Shown here in pieces: positions 53,644 to 64,000 of a DNA stretch of 64,000 nt. Within the stretch, counting starts at the first letter, position 1, and each line of letters begins with the position of its first letter. The notes under the pieces are model-generated. The model had not been told where the DNA came from. It ran no database searches and saw only the letters and a list, made by a program, of their open reading frames with translations. The DNA lies in the NCBI GenBank assembly GCA_028691535.1, contig JAQUZB010000003.1:1-64000 (forward strand). Reading direction: 5' to 3'. The stretch is from Candidatus Altimarinota bacterium. GTDB taxonomy: Bacteria; Patescibacteriota; Gracilibacteria; BD1-5; UBA6164. Position numbers and translations under genes: made by a program.

Positions 53644-56600
53644 ATGACTAAATTATTAAATCGTATTGCTCTCCTATTATCTATACTTATTTGATTTTGA
53701 ATTACATTTTTAATTTACTGATTTTTTTGAGGATTTAGATATTTTTGATGAGATGATTCAATTGTATTTATCATGTTTTCAGCATTTGTATGACTTATAT
53801 TTAAAAAAATATATTTAAGTGAAAATTTTATAATAGAAAGACTTAATTTCTTTTCAAAACAAATAGAAACTAAAATTTTAGAATCTAAATCAACTTATAG
53901 TAAAAAAGACAAGGTAAATTTAGAAGATGAAATAGTCGTAGTTAATAAAACTAAAGATAATGATATAACAAATGATTATCTAAATAATGAATATGTAGTT
54001 AATGATTATGTTGAAAAAATAGAGAAATTAGAAACAAAAACAAGTTTAAAAACAAACTTAATTCCAAAACAAGAAAAAATAGAAAAAGAATCAATTATAA
54101 TGAAAAATATAGCTGAATTTTTCTCTACAAATTTACTTGCAAAAATTGGTTCTATACTGGTTTTTCTTTGAGTATTATTTCTATTGAGTTTGATTTGGTC
54201 AACGCTTCCTTCAATTGTAAAAATAATTTTAGGTTTTATTATATGATTTGGTATTTATTTCACTTGAGTTATCCTTGATAATAAATGATTAAAATGAGAA
54301 TCTAGAATCCTTCTTGGAACTTGAATACTTATAAATTTTTTAGTTATACTTGGTGGTAAATTTGTACTTGAATGAAATGTAAATTCTACTGAATTCTTCT
54401 CTACTTGAGTTACATTTTTATTTTTAATTTTAAATACAATTTTTTGAGTTGTAACTTCTCTTGTGTACAAATCAAGAACTATGCTTTTGTTTTCATTTAT
54501 ATTTGCTTATTTAAACCCATTTTTAATTTGAGAAAGTTCTACAACTCCTTATACATTGGTTTGATATTCTGCTATAGTTTCAATTTGAGCGCTTATAGTT
54601 TGAAATAAAGAAAATAGTAATTTCTTAAAAATATCAGCATTTATACTTTGAAATATATTATTTATACTTGCTCCATTTGATAATGAAATGTGATGGATAA
54701 TTAAATTTGTAGCATCTGCAATGTTAAGTTTATGAGTACTTTATAATTTATATAAAGATAATTACAAAAACATAAATAGTGTTTTTATTACTTCTTTTAT
54801 ATTTTTAATATTAGGATTGATTTCATGAAGTGATAATTGATTGATAAATAATAATCTAAGTTTTGTTACTTATCTGATTTCTATACTTGTATTTTTCTTT
54901 GTTTGAATAACTTTATTTTTGAAAAATGCAATTTCAAACTTATTATCAATTATAATATTCCCAATTCTTATAATTCTTTGATTACTTTTTGTTTGAGATT
55001 TACACTTTATAGAAATAAGTTTATGAACTGTAATAATTGCATATTTGATATGATTTAGTCTTATTTCAAATCCTAGTAATAATGATGTAGAAATATGAAA
55101 TGGTATAAAATATGTATTTTTCTCTATACTATGAATATTTATTTTTATAGTTAATAGTTACTTAAGTTTCAGTTTAACAGATATAAACTTTATATCATTT
55201 ATAACTGTTTTGATAGTTAGTTTTGTATTTCTTATAAGTTCTTATATATTTTCAAATAAAAATAATCTAAATTATCTATACACAATTTGAACAATTTGAA
55301 CTGTATTTACACTACTTCCTGTTGTAAATCTAGATTTAGCAATTTCAGCAAGATCAGCATTTGATTTAAGTTATGTACAAGATCAATTTGTAAATTTAAT
55401 AAAACCTTTTTGTATAATTGCTATTTCATTATTTTGATTAATAAATACTTTTTGGCCATTTATAAATAAATCATTAATAAAAGAAAAAACAAACATAAGA
55501 AACCTTGTTATCTGACTTATAGTTTGAGCATTGTTTCTATGAGGTGAATTGTATAGATACGGATTAGAATACTTCCCTTGAGTTTCACTAGGTTTTGCAT
55601 TTGTCTGACTTGCAATTTTTTACTTCATACTTTCATTTATTTTTATCTGAAACATATGATTTGAAAATATTAAAAAAGACGATTCTTACAAGAATAGTTT
55701 ATTTGGATATTTATTTGTATCTATTTCTATTTTTTCAATTGCTATCGCACTTATTTTTTCAAAAAGTCCTGAAGTTGTATCACTTATATGGTTATTTGAA
55801 GCTACAATATTATTTTACTTCTTTGGTAAAACTAAAGAATCAAAGATATTTAATTGAGCAATCATACTTTTTATAATATGAATAGTTAAACTTTTAGAAT
55901 TAGAAAATTATGTAGAAAGATGAGATTTAATGTTCTTGGTTCCAATCTCACTTATAATCATATCTTTTGTATTAAATATAAAATATATAGACTGGCTTGA
56001 AAATAGTTTCAGAAAAAATATTCATGATATCATTCATATAATATGAATGCTTACAGTAGCAACTTTAATAGTAAAAATAGTACCTCAAACAAATCATGGT
56101 TGGTCAACTCTATGAATTGCAAGTTTTGTAGGTATTTCTGGACTTATTTACAATGACTTTAAATCACAATTATTAAAAATATTTTTTGTAGTATTATTGT
56201 TATTTTTTACACTAGAACAAATAAGTAGTTTTGATTATATAACATACAAATTACAAGAAGATAATTTAAGACATCTTATTTCCCTACAATATTTATCTAC
56301 AGCTATAATTACTGCAATAGTAGTTTACTGGAATAAATTTAACAATATATCAATATATAATAAAACACTAAATGGTATAACTCTAGTATATTTACTTATA
56401 ATTATATCAACTTATATTTATGATATATTTAACAATACTTTTGCTATAACAATTTTCTGGTGAATAATTTCTATTTATCTACTTATAAGATGAATAGGTA
56501 GCGATAAGATAAAACTTAGAACTATTTGATTATATTTACTAACTCTTGTATTATCAAAAATATTTTTATACGATATATGGTATTGATTAGACAATGCAGT

Positions 56601-57066
56601 AAGTAGAGTTATAGTGTTTATCATACTTTGAATCTTACTTATATTTGTATCTACAAGATATAGCAAAAAATATTGAAATAACTTAATTTGAGAATTTAAT
56701 TTAAATAATTTAAATTCAGATATTAAGGAGGAAAAACCTAAAGCACAAACAAAAAAAGAAATGAGTAATGAAGAAATAACTTCTCAAATTAAAAAAGTAG
56801 ATTTAAAATGAGTAAATTGAGCAAGTTTTAAGATAAATTGAAAGGTTGCTTTTTCTACAAAAAGCAAGAATATACTTCAAATAATAGTTTATGTTTTAAA
56901 CAAAACATGATTAACAGAATTTGAAGCAAATGAATTAAAACCATTTTATGAATTTATAACTTCTCACTATATAAGTGATTTAAGTACTCGTGATTTAAAC
57001 ACTGTACAAAATGCTTTCAAAACTTTTGTTGAAGCAGGTTGAGAAGTAATAATAAAAAGAGACTAG
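53644..57066 (+). CDS. Giant DUF2339-family membrane protein, 1140 aa
   Basis: About 30 hydrophobic segments. After two N-terminal helices and a charged linker (to residue 150), the block NLLAKIGSILVFLGVLFLLSLIWSTLPSIVKIILGF with GVILDNKGLKGESRILLGTGI matches DUF2339, a family known in many bacteria but without assigned function. The soluble last 130 residues include KVDLKGVNGASFKINGKVAFS. Probably co-transcribed with the TSP3 protein, so a cell-surface role is possible. Start ATG at 53644. Confidence 0.8.
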
Positions 57067-57087
57067 GCAATGCCATAGTCTCTTTTT
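57054..57087. terminator. Terminator between the DUF2339 gene and idi
   Basis: AAAAAGAGACTAGGCA / TGCC-A-TAGTCTCTTTTT, a 16-pair stem with one bulge shared by convergent genes; both stop codons fall within it. Confidence 0.87.
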
Positions 57088-57604
57088 ATGCTCAAAATAA
57101 TTTATCAAAATGGTCTCTAATAATTATATAAAACCACTGAGTATAATCTTGTTTATTTTTTTCTATATCTATTTTTAAATCTGATGGTGAAATCCATCTC
57201 CAGTTCATTGCCTCTTCTGGATTTAAATTTGGTGCATCTTCGTAAAATCATTTATAAACATGTAAATATTCATGTTCAGTAAGTCACTTATCAAGTTCAG
57301 CTTTATAAATAAGTTCTGTCTTTTTAGTAAGTTCTGTATCAAATCACATTTCTTCCTTTAATCTTCTATGAATTGCATGTTCCAAAGTTTCTCAAACTCT
57401 AGGATGAGAACAACAAGTATTTGTCCAAAGTCATCCAGAATGATATTTTCATAAATCTCTTTGTTGAAGCATAAGTTCTCATTTTGAGTTGAAAACTAAT
57501 ATAGAAAAAGCTCTGTGAAGAAGAGCTTTTTCATGTACTTCCATCTTTTCTCAAGTTCAAATTTGATTATCAAATTGATCTACTATTATTATGTTTTCTT
57601 GCAT
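57086..57604 (-). CDS. idi: Isopentenyl-diphosphate delta-isomerase, type 1 (Nudix)
   Basis: Interconverts IPP and DMAPP for isoprenoid (undecaprenyl, quinone) synthesis. 172 residues: LHRAFSILVFNSKGELMLQQR, WTNTCCSHPRVGE with the catalytic Cys, the Nudix segment HAIHRRLKEEMGFD, and LTEHEYLHVYKG. The catalytic Cys and Glu are intact. No other isoprenoid gene is in the window. One base after the DUF1624-like gene, so one unit. Confidence 0.93.
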
Positions 57605-57605
57605 T

Positions 57606-58319
57606 TTAAATTTTTAAAAAAATATATATAACCAATATAATAATTGGTTGATGTATTAAATAAACTATTAATGATTTTTTTCATAAATATCAAATAAAAT
57701 TAATTAGTATATTTTTTTTATTTTTTAATATGAATATATCAAATTTATTAATTTTATTTAATAATAAAGCTAATGTATATCAATATAAAATTACTCAAAA
57801 ATATGGTAATAAAGGATAATAATCTGCTGAATTAAATCATGGATACATAAATCATAAAAAATATAAATATTCATTTTTTATAATTGGAATGAAATAAAAT
57901 CAATAAATTAATATAACAGTTCAAAACAGTAAATTATATAATTTAAACTTACGAAATATAAGTAAAATTAAAAAACTAAGTGAAAAAAAATGTATAATTC
58001 AAAATTTTATAAATTGTTCGCCATCAAATAAAAAATAAGTAATGAGACTAATAAATCAAGCAATAATTCATAAAATACAACTAATTTTTATATATTTTAT
58101 ATTTATTTCATTTTTATATTTTTTTTCTGCTAGGAAAAATCATATTCATGAAATAAATATAAATAAAAATACTGATATTTTTCATAAAATAACCCAAAAT
58201 ATTTCTGAAAAATTTAATAAATTTATGTTAAATATATTAACTAAAGAGTAATTTATATGAAAAAAAATCATTAATATAACTGCTACTCATCTTAATACAT
58301 CTAATTTTTCTAATCTCAT
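57606..58319 (-). CDS. DUF1624/HGSNAT-like membrane acyltransferase
   Basis: 237 residues, about seven membrane segments. The N-terminus MRLEKLDVLRGVAVILMIFFHINYSL and FIFISGIGFFLAE, together with the C-terminal LGKKSLIVYLIHQPIIIL, match the heparan-alpha-glucosaminide acetyltransferase (DUF1624) pattern, in which the His after the first helix takes part in acyl transfer. It may acetylate or modify a surface sugar. Ends one base before idi's ATG. Confidence 0.75.
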
Positions 58320-58340
58320 AAATATCTTATTTATATATTT

Positions 58341-59534
58341 TTATTTTAATTTAGATATTACATCAAAAAATTTATCTATATCTTTTTTTGTATTGTATAA
58401 ATATAAACTAACTCTTAGAGAATTAGCATATCATAATTTTGCAAAAAGTGGATGTGCACAATGTTTACCTGATCTAACTGCAATACCATTTTCAGCAAGT
58501 AATTCAGCAACATCATCAGAATGATAATTATTTATTACTAATGAAAAAACTCATACTCTATTTTTTGCTTTAGAACTTCACATAAGTTCTATATTTTCAA
58601 AAGTCTTTAATTTTTCTAAAAAATACTCTATAAGTTCAGCTTCTTTTTCTTCTATTTCTTCAAAACCACCAATTCATTCTATATATTCAAAAGCTCTTAA
58701 AAGTGAAACTGCTCAAACTATATTTGGTGTTCAAGGTTCAAATTTATCTGGAAGTGTAGCATTTGAATATTTATCACAAGTTACTTCTCAAATTGCTCAA
58801 CCACCAGAAAAACTAGGAATAAGTTGATTTAATAATTCTTTTTTTCACCATAAAATTCATATACCACTAAGTGCTAAAACCTTATGACCAGTAAAAAATA
58901 ACGCATCACAATTTAGTTCATTTACATCAACTCTCATATGTGGAACACTTTGACTAGCATCAACTATAAAAAGTGTATCATCTCTCTTTCTTTTTCAAAT
59001 TTTTTTCAAATCAAAAATTTGACCAGTTACATTTGAAACATGAGTTAAAGCAATAACTTTTACATTTTCATCATATTTTTCATCAAAATCTTTTAAATCT
59101 AAATTATAATCATCATCAATTCATATAAATTCTATTTCTATACCTATTTCTTCCTTTAAAATAAGCCAAGGAACTAGGTTTGCATGATGTTCAACTATAC
59201 TTAAAAGAACCTTATCTCAAGCTTTTAAATAATTACTTTTTTTAAGACTTGAAGTAAGTAAATTACTAGCATAAGTAGAATTATAAGTATATATAATTTC
59301 CTTTATATCACTTGCTCAAATATGTCTAGCAACAATTTCCTTTGATTTTTTATACAATTTTTCAGAGTGAATTGCTATATCATACATACCTCTATGTATA
59401 TTACTATAATCGTTTTCTAGATATTTTTTTACTCAAGTGATAACATATTCTGGTTTTTGAGTAGTTGAAGTAGAATCAAAAAAAACTAAATCAGGATTAT
59501 TTTGAAATATAGGAAAATCTTTTTTAAAACTCAT
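58341..59534 (-). CDS. sufS: Cysteine desulfurase, SufS type
   Basis: PLP enzyme that provides sulfur for Fe-S clusters. 397 residues: SIVEHHANLVPW, VDASQSVPHMRVDV, the PLP lysine in FFTGHKVL, and the catalytic Cys in RSGKHCAHP. The family's RxGxxC loop is intact. No SufU, SufB or SufC is adjacent. Starts one base after the stop of the following exported protein gene. Confidence 0.93.
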
Positions 59535-59535
59535 A

Positions 59536-60804
59536 TTATTTTTGTTTAAGTGTTATATTTAGGTAAAATTTATCTCAAAAGAATGAAGCAACTCTGGTAT
59601 CAATTATATCATCATAAATAAGCTTATCTAAGCTAAAACTATCATAATAAAATAATTTTCTGTTACTTAATATAAATTCACTATTTTTATTTACTTGCAA
59701 TCATGAACTCCACCAAAATTTAGAATAATTATCATATATAGTATATTCATTTTTAAATTCTTTAAATACCAAAAATTTGATAAATTGTTCTTGTAGTGTT
59801 AAATCATAATTTGATTTTTTTTCAAGTTCAGAATAATGCTCTGAGTAATCTTTTTGTAAATTAGATAATGCTCAAATAAGCATAATCTTTCAAGAAAAAT
59901 CAAGTTCATCATATCAAGTTTCTAAAGTTGAAATATATCACTCTAAGTCAGGATTTGATTTATCTTTTAAACTAAGTAAATATACAAAATAAGCTAATTC
60001 AGTATCTTTAAATCAAAATAATCATGGTAATTCTCACAATTTTTCATCTACAGAAGTTAGAAAATTATCAAGTTCTCAAAGATTATTTAAATATACTAAA
60101 AATAAGAGTTTATCATTATTTTTTAATCATTTATAATTTGATACTATATCATTATAAATCAAATCTTTAAATTCACTGTCTATTTTAATTCATGATTTTT
60201 CAAGACTTGAAAGTAAAAAATATTTATGTATGTATTCTCTTTCATCAAGTATATCAAATTTGTAAATTTCACTATCAACTGAAGTTAAATTTTGATAATC
60301 AGTATTATACGCAATTTTTGGAGTTAATTTTATTTTTTTATTTTTTGAATATAACTCTATATAATTTATAAATAAATACTTGTAAATATCATCTTTTTTA
60401 TTTGTAAATATAGAATCAAACAAGTATGCCATCTTATTATTTGCAAAAAATAAACTAACTTCAGATTCTTTTAAATTTTTTGATTCCTTATTATAATCTA
60501 TATTGAAATCATAGATTGTAGATTTATTTTTTGCTCACTTTTCAGGTTTTACATATTCAAATTCCTTGAAATTATTCTGCATAGTAAGAAAATCACCAGT
60601 AGAAGTATAATTAACTAAATAATCTGAAATTTGTTTATTGTATCTATCTAATTTTTCATTTATTACTACTTTTTCTTCATCACTAAAAGAATCAATTTTT
60701 TCATTAATCGGTACAATTTCATCACTTTTTGAAAAAAAATAAAATCAAATAATTACAAATAACAAAAAAACAAAGAATAGAGAAATATATAATTTATTTT
60801 TCAT
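59536..60804 (-). CDS. Exported/anchored hypothetical protein, 422 aa
   Basis: MKNKLYISLFFVFLLFVIIGFYFFSKSDE is a signal anchor. The rest is a large, charged, mostly helical extracytoplasmic domain rich in Asn, Lys, Tyr and Asp, with possible repeated helical hairpins (LLFLVYLNNLGELDNFL, LAYFVYLLSLKDKS). No Cys lipobox. It lies between sufS and pbpC, and the neighbouring wall genes suggest an envelope role. Unrecognised. Confidence 0.7.
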
Positions 60805-60842
60805 AAAAATATATAAAGTTACTAAATTAGTAATATTATAAT

Positions 60843-60870
60843 AAAAAGACTAGAAAATTCTAGTCTTTTT
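60843..60870 (-). terminator. Terminator of the pbpC unit
   Basis: AAAAAGACTAGAA / TTCTAGTCTTTTT arms with a two-base loop, just past the pbpC stop. Confidence 0.85.
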
Positions 60871-60871
60871 A

Positions 60872-62740
60872 TTATTTTAGATAAAATCATAGATCTTGTA
60901 ATTTTTGTTCTTCAAAATCTGATAATTTTTCTTTAAAATCTTTTTTATCATAATAATTATCTGCAATTCTAGAAAAATAGGTTTTTTCAGTTTTATCGTA
61001 ATCTATCTCTTTTCTAAAACATTTTTCATCTAAACAATATTCATTTTTAGAAATTCATTCTGGAATAGGTATTTCATATTCTTTTATATATCATAATCTA
61101 ATCGCCTCTTCAGTTATTTGATGCCAAATATAACCTGCTCAAGTTATACCAGTTACTCAAATCATTGATGAATTATCATTGTTTCAAACCCAAACTCACA
61201 TAACAAAATCTGGAGAATACGAGATAACCAAATTATCTCTAAAATTACTACTTGTTCACGTTTTTACAGCTTGTGAAATAGAAGTATTTAGTATAGAATT
61301 TACTCAAAAACTTATATCTCTATTATCTGGATCTGATAGTATATTGTATAATAAAAACTTATTTGGATCTTTTAAATCAAGAAGTTTTGTATAACTAAAA
61401 ACTAAATCTTTTAGAGTTATACTTGGATTTCAAAGTACCAAACTATAACCATAATAGTCAGGACTTTCCGTTAGTTTAAATCAATATTTTTTGTAGAAAT
61501 TATACACATTTTCAAGTCATAACTCTGAAGCTAATCTCACAGTTGCATTGTTTAAACTATTTCACAAAGCATTTTTAAATCTAACTAATCAATATTCTTT
61601 TAATGAATAATTATTACTAATATAAGTTTTATCATCACTAAAAGAATTATATTCATTTTCTATATCAAGCAATAAATCATTTATTCAATATCAGCTTTCT
61701 AAAGCCATCAAATACAAAAATGGTTTAACAGAACTTCAAGATTGTCTTGGTGAATTTATAACATTTACCTGTCAGTCAATTTCCTTACTATAAAAATCTC
61801 TACTTCATTCATAAATAAGTACTTCTCTAGTTTTTGGATTTATTGCAAAAACTGCAGCATTAGTTACATTTTTGTTTTTTAAACTATTAAGAGTACTATT
61901 TAAAGTATCTCTAGCAAATAAACTAAGTTTCGAATCTATGGAAATCTTATCTCAAGTTGGAGTTAAATCCATAGTTGCAAATGGGAAATTATCTATGTTT
62001 TGTTTTTTATTTAAATTAGATATTTTTCTTTCAAAACTAAATGATAATTTATTTTTTACTTTTTCAAAATAAATACTAAATTCCTTATCATAAATTGATT
62101 TTGTACTTGGATTGTTCAACAAACTTATAAGTAAAACTATTTCTTCTTCATCTAAATCATTCAAATCATTTTTTCAAAAATATACTTCCATCGCAGCTCA
62201 AATTCAATACAAATTATTTCAAAAATATACATTTTGTAAATACTGACTTAATATTCTTTTTTTTGTAAATTCTCTATTTTCAAAACTAGATAATGTGTTT
62301 GGAAAATATGGCAAACTATAATAAAAAGCTAGAAATGCTTCTCTTGCTTTTTGTAAATAAGATCTTTTATTATTTTTAAAAAAATGGTTTTTTAAGTATT
62401 GTTCAGTTATAGTACTAGCTCATGAAACTATTTTTTTATTTATTATATTTGATTTTAATGCTCATAATTTAGAATAAATATCAACTCAAAAATGATTATA
62501 ATAATCTTTGTCTTCTATAATTAATAAATCTTTTACAAAAATAGAATTTAAATCTAAATCAATTACTTTTTTATATCAAAACTCATTGGCTTTATCAGTT
62601 ATAACAATTCCATTTCTATCTCTTAAAAAAATATGTTCTGGTTCATCTTTTGGAGTAAAAAAAATAACTGGAAAAAAGCAGTAAGACAAAAAGCTTACTG
62701 CAAATATTCCAATTATAATAAAAATATTTTTTTTATTCAT
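60872..62740 (-). CDS. pbpC: Bifunctional PBP1C-type peptidoglycan synthase
   Basis: 622 residues. A signal anchor is followed by a glycosyltransferase 51 domain (IEDKDYYNHFGVDIYSKLGAL, IVSGASTITEQYLKNHFF) and a transpeptidase domain with QSGSSVKPFLYL (active Ser and Lys), GNSLNNATV, and VKTGTSSNFRDN followed by GVWVGNNDN, the PBP1C-like version. The C-terminal BiPBP_C domain seems missing. Its ATG directly follows the TAA of the alpha-2-macroglobulin gene, matching the pbpC-yfhM pairing of E. coli. Confidence 0.87.
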
Positions 62741-64000
62741 TTATTTCACCACTATATTACTAAAACTTGAATTTGCTCTAAAAGTTGGATCATACATCAA
62801 ATATCAAGTTACAGGAGGATAAGTATAAGTTCATGCAAATTCTGGTCTGAAATAGTATTCAAATACTGCACTATTTCACCAAACATAACTTGCATTCGCC
62901 ATTACTACATCACTTCTAAATTCACTATAATCCCAATTCCAATTATTTGAAGCTCAAGTTACAGAACTACTTTCAGTTTTAAATTTAGAATTTATAACTC
63001 TAAAACTTCAAGGTAAGTAATCTTCAATTGTTAGATTTCTTCTTACTTTTTCATCTGGAAAAGTAACTGTTATCTTTGTTTTATAAAGTTTTGTTTTATC
63101 AAAATTATTATCTATAACTTTTGTAAAAACGCTATCACAATTTACTTTATTTTCTTCATAATAATAATATTGGTTTGAACATTTATCTAGTAAACTTTGA
63201 TCTTTAACTTCAAAAATCTCTCTTTTTATACTCATACCATTTGAAGTAGGAGTAATTTTTAATTTATCTATTGGATATTCTTTTATTATAAAATCAACAT
63301 ATATCTTACTTTCACTATTATTTCAAACTGACAAGTTTAATAAATCTCAAACAGAAATATTTTTTAAATTATATTCTAGTTTTATAAGACTTAAATTATC
63401 TCATCATAATTCATATTTTTTATTATCTGAAAAATTTCATAATTTAAATGAAAATTTAGCTTTATTATCAATCTTATTTTTTTCTAAATATTTATAAAAA
63501 GCAATAAATGCATTATTTTTAGATTGAGTAGAATAATAATAACTAGACCAATCATAATCATATAAATCATCTATTAATTTTTCTATATAATCATTATATG
63601 ATTCATCATTTAAATCAAGTAGAAGTGAAGCAAAAATTGCTCTATCCGACAATTTATCCCAATACCAACTTGTGCTTTCAGAATCCATTTTTGCTTTCAA
63701 GATTTCAATATTTGCCTTAATAATTTTTAAATCCTTATTTTCAGAATAGAAAAGTCAGTAAGTATAAGCAAGTAATGAATGTCTATCTAAATCTTTTGCT
63801 CTAAGAGTAAGGCCTGGTTTTTTTCAAGCATATTTAAGTGCCCAATATATTTCAGATTTTTCGCTTTCATCAGTGCTTGTAGCATAATTTTTTTCTAAAT
63901 ATGAAACAGCATTTTCTATCATTTTGTTATCAACTTCAACTCAAGAATTTTTCATATATAAAAGACTTCTAAGTACATATGGTGTTATATGTAAATCTGA
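62741..64000 (-). CDS. Alpha-2-macroglobulin-like protein, 3' part
   Basis: Partial: the last 419 residues lie in the window, and the start is beyond 64000. A helical repeat (thioester-domain-like) region runs into EDYLPGSFRVINSKF, VFEYYFRPEFAGTYTYPPV and YDPTFRASSS, the bait/receptor-like end of bacterial alpha-2-macroglobulins (YfhM/MagD). These trap foreign proteases in the periplasm or outside the cell and work with PBP1C in wall repair. The thioester motif would be upstream of the window. Confidence 0.8.

Overview
The window is AT-rich DNA from a bacterium that reads UGA as glycine (genetic code 25), which points to the Absconditabacteria (SR1) / Gracilibacteria (BD1-5) branch of the candidate phyla radiation. 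Nearly every long gene is interrupted by in-frame TGA codons, and these fall exactly where conserved families need glycine: the UvrB Walker A motif, the K+ channel filter TVGYGD, the HEIGH zinc motif, the radical-SAM GGGTP motif, NADFDGD of RpoC and a GGGKDS PP-loop. TGG still encodes Trp. All gene ends below use only TAA or TAG. I cannot tell the two phyla apart from this sequence.

Layout. 1-444 is a tmRNA on the minus strand, followed by two small unknown genes and uvrB (to 3541). 3712-6037 holds a membrane-anchored coiled-coil protein, a U32/UbiV-like protein and a small acidic protein. 6153-11412 is a dense minus-strand run: YvcK-like factor, pgi, galU, a 2Fe-2S ferredoxin and metG. 11510-15471 holds a voltage-gated K+ channel with a zinc ribbon, a Ste24-type protease, cysS and a small 2Fe-2S protein. 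tRNA-Phe(GAA) lies at 15598-15672. 15719-22262 holds a divergent gpsA, a FtsI-type penicillin-binding protein overlapping a MurL-like PP-loop enzyme, and an HETVH protein with a small partner. 22430-25927 holds rpsO, relA/spoT and a type IV pilin-like protein. 25944-28587 holds a methyltransferase, an unidentified structured RNA with its own promoter and terminator (about 26658-26825), and argS.

The second half holds a PiT phosphate transporter, a DUF4143-type ATPase, a large VirB6/TrbL-like membrane protein and gatB (to 35230). Then come hpf, a HemW-like radical SAM enzyme, a solute-binding protein and a HIT protein, followed by rpoC-rpoB (39633-47169). Further on are mltG, a class III nucleotide cyclase fused to a DUF697-like tail, an 816-residue unknown with an EF-hand-like loop, a TSP3-repeat surface protein and a giant DUF2339 membrane protein. 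The end holds idi, a DUF1624 membrane protein, sufS, an unknown exported protein, pbpC (PBP1C) and the 3' end of an alpha-2-macroglobulin gene that leaves the window.

The genes mix information processing (four aminoacyl-tRNA pathway genes, RNA polymerase, ribosome factors) with cell-wall synthesis and defence (FtsI, MurL-like, MltG, PBP1C plus alpha-2-macroglobulin) and sugar-phosphate metabolism (pgi, galU, YvcK). Almost every transcription unit ends in a hairpin terminator, often shared by convergent genes and overlapping their stop codons. I saw no CRISPR array, insertion sequence, prophage or tRNA-Gly(UCA). No stretch longer than 300 bases lacks a gene.
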